Shown: positions 1 to 5,907 of the stretch, one piece after another
Layout of the letters: every line of letters starts with the position of its first letter
Position numbering within the stretch: the stretch's first letter is position 1
Assembly: GCA_944325615.1 (NCBI GenBank)
Contig: CALVAU010000030.1
Location: forward strand, 1-5,907
Origin: Candidatus Gastranaerophilales bacterium
Lineage (GTDB): Bacteria; Cyanobacteriota; Vampirovibrionia; Gastranaerophilales; Gastranaerophilaceae
Direction of reading: 5' to 3'
DNA: 5,907 nt
Program-made: the position numbers and the translations under genes
Notes under the pieces: generated by a model
What the model was told of the DNA's origin: nothing
What the model saw: only the letters and a program-made list of their open reading frames with translations
Database searches by the model: none

Positions 1-1
1 A

Positions 2-2176
2 GCTGTAAAAGAAGTTTTTGTAAGACTTTATGAAAAAGGATTAATTTATAAAGGCAAATATATCGTAAACTGGTGCCCAAGATGTAAGAGTGCGATTTCA
101 GATGTAGAAACTGAATACGCAACAGAACAAGGCCATATGTGGGAAATTTCATACCCTCTAAAAGGTGAATCAGGTGCAATTATCGTTGCAACAACAAGAC
201 CTGAGACAATTTTTGGTGATGTTGCAATTGCAGTACACCCATCTGATCATAAATATTCTGAACTTGTCGGAAAAACGGTTGTAATTCCTCTTACTGGCCG
301 TGAAATTCCGATTATTGCAGACGAGTATGTAGATAAAAACTTCGGTACCGGAGCTGTTAAAATTACTCCTGCTCACGATCCAAATGATTATGAGGTAGGA
401 AAACGTCATAATCTAAAACCTATTTGGGTAATTGATGAAGAAGGTAAGATGAAAGCTTGTGGTGAGGTTCCACCTGAGCTTCACGGACTTGATAGATACG
501 AAGCTAGAGAAAAAATTATCGGAATGCTTTCTTATAAAAATTTCTTGTTAAGAACTAGAGATCATGAGCATAATGTTGGTAAATGTCAACGCTGTGGTAC
601 AACAATTGAGCCGTTACTTTCTGAGCAGTGGTTCGTAAAAATGGAACCTCTTGCTAAAGAAGCAATTGCAGCAGTAAAAGATGGCCGTATAAAATTCTTT
701 CCTGACAGATGGGAAAAGAATTATTTAGGTTGGATGGAAAATATTCGTGATTGGTGTATTTCCCGTCAATTGTGGTGGGGACATCAAATTCCTGCATATT
801 ACCATAAAGTAACTGGCGAAATGGTAGTAGCAAGAGAAAATCCTGATCCTGAAAATTATGTACAAGATCCAGATGTCCTTGATACTTGGTTTTCTTCAGG
901 ACTTTGGCCGTTCTCTACTATGGGGTGGCCAAATACAGAAGCAGAAGACTTTAAGAAATTCTATCCGACAACTACTTTAGTTACAGGATTTGATATTATA
1001 TTCTTCTGGGTAGCAAGAATGATTACTATGGGGCTTGAATTCACAGGTAAAGCACCATTCTCAACAGTATATATTCATGGTCTTATCAGAGATGAAAAAG
1101 GCCAAAAAATGTCAAAATCTAAAGGTAATACAATTGACCCTGTAGAAATTATTGACAAATACGGAAGCGATGCTTTGAGATTTACAATGACTTCATTATG
1201 TACTTATGGCGGTCAGGATATCAAAGTAAGTGACGAAAGATTTGAATATGGACGTAATTTTGCGAATAAAATCTGGAACGCTTCAAGATTTGTATTAATG
1301 AATTTATCAGGTGTTGATAATAAAGATATAGATTTTAACAATCTTACAATCGCTGATAAATGGATTTTGAATGAGTTGAATAATACAGCAAAAGAAGTTA
1401 ATGAAAATATTAAAACTTATAGAATAGGTGAAACTGCACATATTCTATATGACTTTTTCTGGAATAAATACTGTGATTGGTATGTAGAAATTGCAAAAAT
1501 TCAATTGCAGGATGAGACATTAAAATTGAATACTCAAAGAGTCCTAAGATATGTACTTGATCTGTCTTTGAGATTGTTACATCCGATTATGCCTCATATT
1601 ACAGAACGCGTATGGCAATTAATTCCGAAAAATACAGATTGTAAAGCTTTAATTGTTGCTGAATATCCAACTTATACTGACAAATTGGATTATCCAAAAC
1701 AGGCTAAGGAAATGGAATTGGTGTTCGAGACAATCAAATCTTTGAGAAATCTTCGCCAAGGATTCAATATAGCTATGTCAGTGAAATTTGATATAGAAAT
1801 CAGAGCAGATAAAGATGAAAAACCTATTTTTGAAGAAATTGAAGCTTATATCAAACGTCTTGCTCGTGTAGAAAATATAAAATATGGCAAAGACTCTGAT
1901 GAAGCTCCTAAAAAATCAGCAACTGCGGTTGTATGGGCTTCAAAAATAGTTGTACCTTTGGAAAATCTGATTGATTTTAACGAAGAAATTGCAAGACAGC
2001 AAAAGAAACTTGATAAATTAACAGGAGAGAAAAAGTCACTCTCCGGCAGAATTAATAATCCGAAGTTTGTAGCGAATGCTCCTCAAGAGTTGATTCAGCA
2101 AACGAAAGAAAGAATAGAGGAAATTACCCTACAAGAAAATACAATACAAGAGCTGATTAATTCACTTAAAAACTAA
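2..2176 (+). CDS. valS: Valyl-tRNA synthetase, 5'-truncated by the window edge
   Basis: This cytoplasmic class I aminoacyl-tRNA synthetase charges tRNA-Val with valine and hydrolyses mischarged Thr-tRNA-Val. The frame is open from base 2, giving 724 codons. Bacterial ValRS is usually about 870-950 residues, so roughly the first 150-200, with the HIGH motif, are missing. ATG 137 is an internal Met, because the codons before it still read as ValRS (VNWCPRC). In window numbering, the editing domain shows TTRPET (64-69) and GTGAVKITPAHDPND (115-129). Cys pairs at 25/28 and 195/198 may bind zinc. The catalytic core shows DWCISRQLWWGHQIP (250-264), a DTWFSSGLWP stretch and KMSKS (369-373, bases 1106-1120), which contacts ATP. 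A helical anticodon-binding domain follows, then the C-terminal coiled coil typical of ValRS (last ~65 residues, Lys/Glu/Gln-rich). It ends in TAA at 2174-2176. No frameshift or missing motif is seen in the visible part. Confidence 0.97.
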   Translation, partial: AVKEVFVRLYEKGLIYKGKYIVNWCPRCKSAISDVETEYATEQGHMWEISYPLKGESGAIIVATTRPETIFGDVAIAVHPSDHKYSELVGKTVVIPLTGREIPIIADEYVDKNFGTGAVKITPAHDPNDYEVGKRHNLKPIWVIDEEGKMKACGEVPPELHGLDRYEAREKIIGMLSYKNFLLRTRDHEHNVGKCQRCGTTIEPLLSEQWFVKMEPLAKEAIAAVKDGRIKFFPDRWEKNYLGWMENIRDWCISRQLWWGHQIPAYYHKVTGEMVVARENPDPENYVQDPDVLDTWFSSGLWPFSTMGWPNTEAEDFKKFYPTTTLVTGFDIIFFWVARMITMGLEFTGKAPFSTVYIHGLIRDEKGQKMSKSKGNTIDPVEIIDKYGSDALRFTMTSLCTYGGQDIKVSDERFEYGRNFANKIWNASRFVLMNLSGVDNKDIDFNNLTIADKWILNELNNTAKEVNENIKTYRIGETAHILYDFFWNKYCDWYVEIAKIQLQDETLKLNTQRVLRYVLDLSLRLLHPIMPHITERVWQLIPKNTDCKALIVAEYPTYTDKLDYPKQAKEMELVFETIKSLRNLRQGFNIAMSVKFDIEIRADKDEKPIFEEIEAYIKRLARVENIKYGKDSDEAPKKSATAVVWASKIVVPLENLIDFNEEIARQQKKLDKLTGEKKSLSGRINNPKFVANAPQELIQQTKERIEEITLQENTIQELINSLKN

Positions 2177-2223
2177 ATATACGCATTAAAAATATTAATG
2201 TTATTTCCTGCTCAATTTAAAAA

Positions 2224-2257
2224 CTTTTTTAAATTTTGTTAACGAACTTTAAAAAAG
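2224..2257. repeat. A/T-rich perfect inverted repeat between valS and the S1 gene
   Basis: The arm CTTTTTTAAA (2224-2233) is exactly complementary to TTTAAAAAAG (2248-2257) across a 14-base loop. The stem has only one G-C pair, so as RNA it would be a weak hairpin. It could be a poor terminator for valS, which ends 47 bases upstream. It also sits directly upstream of the -35 box of the next promoter, where A/T tracts often act as an UP element for the RNA polymerase alpha subunit. I cannot decide between these roles from sequence alone. No stronger valS terminator is visible in 2177-2328. Confidence 0.6.
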
Positions 2258-2258
2258 A

Positions 2259-2287
2259 TTTACAAATTGACAAAATTTTGTTACAAT
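2259..2287 (+). promoter_or_regulatory. Sigma70-type promoter of the S1 gene, extended -10
   Basis: The -35 box is TTTACA (2259-2264) and the -10 box is TACAAT (2282-2287), separated by 17 bases. The -10 is preceded by TGT (2279-2281), giving the extended -10 form TGnTACAAT. Transcription should start near 2293-2295, leaving a leader of about 35 bases. A consensus TTGACA lies at 2267-2272, but it is only 9 bases from this -10 and has no well-placed -10 of its own. A 12-base perfect palindrome, ACAAAATTTTGT (2270-2281), fills most of the spacer and could be an operator. Confidence 0.75.
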
Positions 2288-2328
2288 AAAATGTGTAATT
2301 AGTTTATGTCAATGACAATGGAGTAAAG

Positions 2329-3387
2329 ATGGCATCAAGTGAATTAGATTTCGAAGAATTATTAAAACAGTACGACTATAATTTCCAAAAAGGTGATCTT
2401 GTAAAAGGTTTAGTCTGCGGCTATGACAGTCAAGGCGTAATGGTTGATATAGGAGCAAAAACCATCGCTGTTGTGCCAACCCGTGAAGCTGTTGACAAAG
2501 ATGAAAATGTAGAAACAAAATTGGAAAAAGGTAAAGAATACGAATTTTTAATTATTAAAGAAGAAGATGAAGACGGTAAATTTTTATTGTCTCGCAAAAA
2601 AGTTGACTTTGCCTATGCTTGGAAAGAATTGGAAAAAGCAAAAGCTGCTGATGAAACAATTCTTGGAACTATTGCCGGTATTGTTAAAGGCGGAGTTCTT
2701 GTTGAAATTTCAGGCGTAAGAGGTTTTGTTCCTTCTTCTCAGTTGAGAAGTAAAGAAACTGATTTGGAAGTAGGCGGTAAGCTTGAATTAAAAATCCTGA
2801 CACTTGATAGTCAGCAAAATAACTTTATTCTTTCAAATAAAAAAGTTTATGAAGATAGCGCAGTTGAAGCTCGTAAAAATGTATTCTCACAAATTGAGCC
2901 TGGACAAGTTGTAAAAGGCGATGTTGTAAGAATTACAGATTTCGGAGCTTTCATTGATTTAGGCGGAATCGATGGTTTATTACCACTTTCTCAATTGAGC
3001 TGGAGATGGATTGATCATCCGACAGATATTCTTAAAGTCGGTGATAAAATTGATGTTGAAGTTATTGCTGTAGATCATGATAAACAAAGAGTTTCATTAA
3101 GTTTGAAAAATTTGGAACCGGATCCATGGCTAGAAGCTGAAAAACAAATTAAAGAAGGCGATAAAGTAGAAGGAACTATCACAAGAATCAAACATTTTGG
3201 TGCATTTGTAGAAGTATTCCCAGGTGTTGAAGCTTTGTTGCCTCACAATGAAGTTGTTGAATTACAAAACCAAAAAGATTCAATACTTCAGGTTGGAGAC
3301 AAAATTGAAACTTATATTTTAAAATTCAACCCGACAGATAAACGTATTGCTTTGACAGTAAATGAGCCAAAAGCAACAGAAGAATAA
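2329..3387 (+). CDS. rpsA: Ribosomal protein S1-like protein with four S1 RNA-binding domains
   Basis: This is a 352-residue RNA-binding protein. S1 proteins help the 30S subunit capture and unfold mRNA for translation initiation. Four S1 (OB-fold) repeats are visible at about residues 21-91, 107-172, 190-261 and 275-346. The third is the most canonical (VVRITDFGAFIDLGG, then DGLLPLSQLSW and RVSLSLK), and the fourth has ITRIKHFGAFVEV. The N-terminal stretch with KQYDYNF and VDIGAKTIAVVP resembles cyanobacterial S1 as I remember it. Cyanobacterial S1 has three S1 domains and E. coli S1 has six, so four is intermediate. ATG 2329 is preceded by GGAG (2320-2323) at 5 bases. No alternative in-frame start exists upstream before a stop at 2296. 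The gene appears monocistronic, with its own promoter and terminator. A Bacillus YpfD-like S1-domain protein is the alternative name. Domain content is near certain, but its identity as the true ribosomal S1 is less so. Confidence 0.88.
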   Translation: MASSELDFEELLKQYDYNFQKGDLVKGLVCGYDSQGVMVDIGAKTIAVVPTREAVDKDENVETKLEKGKEYEFLIIKEEDEDGKFLLSRKKVDFAYAWKELEKAKAADETILGTIAGIVKGGVLVEISGVRGFVPSSQLRSKETDLEVGGKLELKILTLDSQQNNFILSNKKVYEDSAVEARKNVFSQIEPGQVVKGDVVRITDFGAFIDLGGIDGLLPLSQLSWRWIDHPTDILKVGDKIDVEVIAVDHDKQRVSLSLKNLEPDPWLEAEKQIKEGDKVEGTITRIKHFGAFVEVFPGVEALLPHNEVVELQNQKDSILQVGDKIETYILKFNPTDKRIALTVNEPKATEE

Positions 3388-3406
3388 ATTAAAACTATGA
3401 TAAAAG

Positions 3407-3440
3407 AACGTCGTCTTAGAAAATAAGGCGACGTTTTTTT
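3407..3440 (+). terminator. Intrinsic terminator after the S1 gene
   Basis: AACGTCGTCTTA (3407-3418) pairs with TAAGGCGACGTT (3424-3435). This gives a 12-pair stem containing one G-U wobble, closed by a 5-base GAAAA loop. The stem runs into a tract of seven T residues (3434-3440). It starts 20 bases after the S1 stop codon and is a textbook rho-independent terminator. It should separate S1 transcription from the genes downstream. Confidence 0.95.
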
Positions 3441-3459
3441 AATTTACATGATTGAAATT

Positions 3460-3525
3460 AGGATATACTATTCCTCTAAATGCAGTATTTTTGTTAATTT
3501 CTGCTGTATATTTCCGAGGATATAC
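3460..3525 (+). repeat. Short direct repeats in the gap before the 529-residue gene
   Basis: AGGATATAC occurs at 3460-3468 and again at 3517-3525. Between the copies, TGCAGTAT (3481-3488) and TGCTGTAT (3502-3509) match at 7 of 8 bases and start 21 bases apart, about two helical turns. GTATAT (3506-3511) and ATATAC (3520-3525) could also pair as a small hairpin extended by two G-U pairs. The arrangement might bind a regulator, but the units are short and the region is A/T-rich, so chance is possible. The rest of 3441-3547 shows no gene. Confidence 0.3.
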
Positions 3526-3547
3526 CGTATAATTATTTTAGATTATG

Positions 3548-3577
3548 TTGACTTTTTGGAAAATATAATTATATAAA
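3548..3577 (+). promoter_or_regulatory. Probable promoter of the two-gene accessory unit
   Basis: TTGACT (3548-3553) is a near-consensus -35 box, and TATAAA (3572-3577) lies 18 bases downstream as a -10. Transcription would start near 3584, leaving a leader of about 38 bases before ATG 3622. Two perfect TATAAT hexamers are nearby (3528-3533 and 3564-3569), but neither has a recognisable -35 at 15-19 bases. A promoter somewhere in 3500-3580 is expected because a strong terminator lies upstream. Which hexamers are used is uncertain. Confidence 0.5.
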
Positions 3578-3621
3578 GAATTGAAGTAGGTAATAATGAG
3601 CTTTTAATAAGGAGAGAACTT

Positions 3622-5211
3622 ATGGGCATGGCAGCATCACAAGCAAGATATTTAGGCTTGACCGCTAGAAAAACCAATGTAGAGTACGAAGGTCAGCAAG
3701 TTAACCAGGCACGTACAGCTTTGGCAAATCAGTTAAATAATACATTTAATGATTTAATTGCTTTGGAAGTTCCTACTGCTCCAAGTACTCAAGATTTTAC
3801 AACAACTCAATATTCTTACGAAGATGGTACAGTTGGTGAAACTATTTCAAGTATGACACCATTAGATAACGATCCTGATGGATACAATTATTTAGTAACA
3901 CATTTCCATTATGCTGATGTGTTTACCGGTATAGAAAATAAAAAACGTAACCCTCAGGTTTATGTAAGCGATAGGGTTGATAATAAAGAGATTGAAGAAA
4001 ATAAAATTCAAACAATAACAGATCCTAACACTGGAGAAGTAATCTATACTATTAATGGTAAAGAATGTAGAGCATACGATGAAAATGATGTTGATCAAAA
4101 AGCTATATATGATCAATTAGCAAACAGTTATAGTGATATAAAAAATGCTGATCCTGAAAATCTTTTGACATACACAGATGCAGGTGGAAATATTCACTTT
4201 GTAATGAAAGATCAACTTGAAAATGCAGCCATAGGTGCAGTTGATGAAACAACTGGAAAATCAGAGCTTTCAGATTATTATATAAAGAACTCTAAACCTA
4301 CAATTGATACGATTGTTGGTAATAAAGTAACAAGCACAACAGATCCTGAAAGCGGTTCATCATCTTATGCTGTAAATGGAAATACTTGCACAAAATATGA
4401 TGAATCAAATGAAGAGCTGAAAGCAGCTTACGAAAAAGCAGTTTCAGAAAACCCTGCACTCGGAAAAATTAATCCTGATCAATTATATACTTACACAGAT
4501 AAAAATGATGGAATTCATTTTATATCAGAAGATGATTTGAAAGGTATAATGGATGGTACCGCATCCGGAAATGACTATTCAGTGTCTTATGGTGTACCTA
4601 TAATGGTAGGTAACGTAGAATTGTCAGTTTATAATCCGGATGATAAAGAACAAAGTGCAGCATATGAGCAAATTTTAAAAGATTGGCCTACATCTGTATT
4701 TGCAAATTCTGATTCAACTATATACACCTGGGAAAGTGGCGGTCAAAGATATTTTGCCAGTGAGGAAGAATTAATGGCATCTTGGAATAGTGCGCCTGAT
4801 CCTACCAAACCAACAGAAAACCAAAATACATTAAATTACTATTGTGCAAAAGATGTTTCTACAAAAATTGAAGTAACAGAAAAGGCTTTGATTGATTTTA
4901 ATGATCAAGGCAGAGCTGAATCCATAAGATTTGAGGATTCATCGCTTGTAATCCCTCTTATTACGGAAACAAAAACCGATGAAGAGGCATATCAAGATGC
5001 AATGAATCAGTATAATTATAATCAAGCTGTATATGAAAAAGAAATCGAAAATATTAATGCTAAGACAGAAAAAATTCAACAGCAAGACAGAACTCTTGAG
5101 TTGAGACTGAGACAGCTAGATACAGAACAGGAAGCATTGCAGACAGAAATGGAAGCAGTTAAAAAAGTAATTGATAAGAATATTGAATCTACATTCAAAA
5201 CATTTGAATAA
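3622..5211 (+). CDS. Repeat-containing coiled-coil protein of unknown function (529 aa)
   Basis: I do not recognise a characterised family. The N-terminus (MGMAASQARYLGLTARK, helical and Gln/Asn-rich to about residue 48) resembles hypothetical proteins I associate with Gastranaerophilales. There is no signal peptide or membrane segment. Residues 133-199 and 240-306 are an imperfect duplication at a 107-residue offset, and a shorter third copy lies at 337-384. Residues about 452-525 form a strong coiled coil with heptad hydrophobics at I485, L492, L499, L506 and V513 plus L496, M510 and I517. The middle is acidic and rich in Asp, Asn, Thr and Tyr. The start follows AAGGAG (3609-3614) at 7 bases; the second Met (3628) is spaced too far from it. 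The stop is TAA (5209-5211). The next gene begins 19 bases later and is probably co-transcribed. Helical ends around a variable middle recall secreted filament subunits or flagellar-type proteins in layout only; no homology is claimed. Confidence 0.93.
   Translation: MGMAASQARYLGLTARKTNVEYEGQQVNQARTALANQLNNTFNDLIALEVPTAPSTQDFTTTQYSYEDGTVGETISSMTPLDNDPDGYNYLVTHFHYADVFTGIENKKRNPQVYVSDRVDNKEIEENKIQTITDPNTGEVIYTINGKECRAYDENDVDQKAIYDQLANSYSDIKNADPENLLTYTDAGGNIHFVMKDQLENAAIGAVDETTGKSELSDYYIKNSKPTIDTIVGNKVTSTTDPESGSSSYAVNGNTCTKYDESNEELKAAYEKAVSENPALGKINPDQLYTYTDKNDGIHFISEDDLKGIMDGTASGNDYSVSYGVPIMVGNVELSVYNPDDKEQSAAYEQILKDWPTSVFANSDSTIYTWESGGQRYFASEEELMASWNSAPDPTKPTENQNTLNYYCAKDVSTKIEVTEKALIDFNDQGRAESIRFEDSSLVIPLITETKTDEEAYQDAMNQYNYNQAVYEKEIENINAKTEKIQQQDRTLELRLRQLDTEQEALQTEMEAVKKVIDKNIESTFKTFE
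4018..4218 (+). repeat. Internal protein repeat, copy 1 (residues 133-199)
   Basis: This is the first copy of a 67-residue unit within the 529-residue protein. It shares 25 of 67 residues with copy 2 in a gap-free hand alignment. Shared landmarks are TDP at the start, NG followed by a Cys (C149), YDE, K-A-x-Y, and an LxTYTD...IHF...DxL ending. The spacing of all landmarks to copy 2 is exactly 107 residues. Confidence 0.85.
4339..4539 (+). repeat. Internal protein repeat, copy 2 (residues 240-306)
   Basis: This is the second copy of the unit, with the same landmarks: TDP, NG then C256, YDE, K-A-A-Y, YTYTD, IHF and SEDDL. The DNA has diverged considerably from copy 1, which implies an old duplication held by selection on the protein and not a recent tandem DNA repeat. 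Confidence 0.85.
4630..4773 (+). repeat. Internal protein repeat, degenerate copy 3 (residues 337-384)
   Basis: This shorter, weaker copy matches only the second part of the unit. Y337, AAYE (346-349), P356, F378 and SEEEL (380-384) line up with copy 2 at an offset of 78 residues, while the YT pair is shifted by one. By hand, 13 of 48 residues match without gaps. The TDP, NG and Cys front half is absent. Confidence 0.6.
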
Positions 5212-5230
5212 TTGATAAAAAGAGGTTAAA

Positions 5231-5907
5231 ATGGCTTACAAAAATGACAGTTATCTTGTAATAGCAAATAAATTCGGCTCAGCAAGCGGAGATGCAAAAG
5301 CTCAGTTATTTGAAACTTATGACAAACTTCGTGACCTTACGGTATCCGGAAGCGGCACTGGTACAGGTTTTGAAATGACAGGAAGCTTTTTGTATCGAAT
5401 GGCGAGCTTGTTTGCTCCATCATCATTTGCAACTGTTTTTGGGGCCTCTGAGTCAATGAATGTTCCAGGAACCTCATACGCATCTCAATTCTCAGGTAAT
5501 ACTGCTTTTGGTCTGGATTCATTATATAATTATTCAGGTTTCCCTGGTGGTGGAGCAGCTCCTATTTCGTGGGGGCTTGGTGGGTATGCAACAGGCGGAG
5601 CATCCTCTATTCTTTCAGGATGGGGAACTGATACAGGTGTTGCAACAGGTTATGCCTCAGGCATAGGCGGAATTGCCGATATCGCAAGTGCTGCAGCTTA
5701 TGGTGTCGGTACCGCAAACGGTTTTGGTATGGCTGCAAGAAATATTGTACTGCCTATCGCAGGTGTGATATCAGGATGGGGTGGTATAATGCAGGCCGCA
5801 GCGCCATATCTTGGTGAATATGGACTTCCTGCTCTTGTCATGGGTAACTTGATGCAAGGTACAACGTCAGCTGCTTTAGCTGCTTATCAAAATGTAACCG
5901 GTAATAT
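5231..5907 (+). CDS. Glycine-rich hydrophobic protein of unknown function, 3'-truncated by the window edge
   Basis: The frame opens at ATG 5231 after AGAGG (5221-5225) at 5 bases and runs without a stop to the window end, giving 225 complete codons. The start lies 19 bases after the previous stop with no terminator between, so the pair is probably one operon. The first 37 residues (MAYKNDSYLVIANKFGSAS..., then ETYDKLRDL) are polar and partly helical. After that the protein is rich in Gly, Ala and Ser. I count 40 Gly in 225 residues, densest at about 101-185, with no Cys and few charges. Segments such as residues 171-182 (NIVLPIAGVISG) could enter a membrane, but Gly interrupts most of them and there is no cleavable signal peptide. 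I do not recognise a family. The continuous frame, SD site and operon spacing support a real gene. Possible roles are a pore-forming, surface or self-assembling protein working with its neighbour; this is inference. Confidence 0.88.
   Translation, partial: MAYKNDSYLVIANKFGSASGDAKAQLFETYDKLRDLTVSGSGTGTGFEMTGSFLYRMASLFAPSSFATVFGASESMNVPGTSYASQFSGNTAFGLDSLYNYSGFPGGGAAPISWGLGGYATGGASSILSGWGTDTGVATGYASGIGGIADIASAAAYGVGTANGFGMAARNIVLPIAGVISGWGGIMQAAAPYLGEYGLPALVMGNLMQGTTSAALAAYQNVTGN

Noticed and set aside
137..139. ATG 137 as the valS start codon
   Set aside because: The same frame is open to base 2, and the codons upstream encode ValRS sequence including the WCPRC motif, so the true start is outside the window.
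170..409. Minus-strand reading frame of 79 codons inside valS
   Set aside because: It lies fully antisense to a strongly supported valS coding region, and its translation is a low-complexity Asn/Ile/Cys-rich string with no domain. It is a shadow frame.
2267..2272. Perfect TTGACA as the -35 box of the S1 promoter
   Set aside because: The nearest -10-like hexamers are 9 bases (TACAAT) or 21 bases (TGTAAT) away, both outside the normal 15-19 range. TTTACA at 2259 gives 17 bases to an extended -10.
2306..2326. Micro-ORF MSMTME followed by TAA just before the S1 start, as a possible leader peptide
   Set aside because: No SD site precedes ATG 2306, and its last codons overlap the S1 SD site. Six codons with three ATGs in A/T-rich DNA is easily chance.
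2309..2518. Minus-strand reading frame of 69 codons over the S1 gene start
   Set aside because: It is antisense to the first S1 domain and would run through the S1 start and SD site. Its Leu/His-rich translation has no recognisable features.
3596..3607. Three-codon ORF (MSF, TAA) upstream of the 529-residue gene
   Set aside because: It is too short, and it overlaps the region just before a strong SD site for ATG 3622. Chance is sufficient.
3892..4116. Minus-strand reading frame of 74 codons inside the 529-residue gene
   Set aside because: Its hydrophobic Ile/Phe-rich translation is what the antisense of an Asp/Asn/Lys-rich A/T-rich gene produces. No SD site or neighbouring gene supports it.
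5337..5666. Two short overlapping frames (5337-5522 minus, 5460-5666 plus) in the last 600 bases
   Set aside because: Both overlap the frame that opens at 5231 with a good SD site and runs unbroken to the window end. Their translations lack features, so the longer frame explains the region.

Overview
The window is A+T-rich bacterial DNA, read entirely on the + strand. It runs from the tail of an essential housekeeping locus into what looks like a lineage-specific accessory locus. The best guess for the source is a gut-type, non-photosynthetic relative of cyanobacteria (Melainabacteria/Vampirovibrionia, order Gastranaerophilales). Two observations support this. First, domains 1-3 of the S1-type protein carry the phrases I recall from cyanobacterial ribosomal protein S1, such as an N-terminal KYDY-like stretch followed by VDIGAKT. 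Second, the next gene opens with MGMAASQARYLGLTARK, an N-terminus I associate with hypothetical proteins of that order. Both rest on memory, not on a search, so the assignment is moderate.

Layout: positions 2-2176 are the 3' three-quarters of valS (valyl-tRNA synthetase; the 5' end lies outside). An A+T-rich gap (2177-2328) holds a long inverted repeat and a good sigma70-type promoter with an extended -10 element. This promoter drives a monocistronic four-domain S1 protein (2329-3387, rpsA-like), which ends at a strong intrinsic terminator (3407-3440). A 181-base gap (3441-3621) follows, with a probable promoter and short direct repeats. It leads into a two-gene unit: a 529-residue protein with imperfect internal repeats and a C-terminal coiled coil (3622-5211) and, 19 bases later, a glycine-rich, largely hydrophobic protein that is still open at the window end (5231-5907).

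How the genes fit together: valS and the S1 gene both serve translation but appear to be separate transcription units. The last two genes look co-transcribed and are insulated from rpsA by the terminator. Neither has a function I recognise. A helical N-terminus, variable repeat-built middle and coiled-coil C-terminus, followed by a Gly/Ala/Ser-rich partner, would suit a surface or secreted assembly, but that is inference. This pair is the part of the window most worth a second look. All three visible stop codons are TAA.
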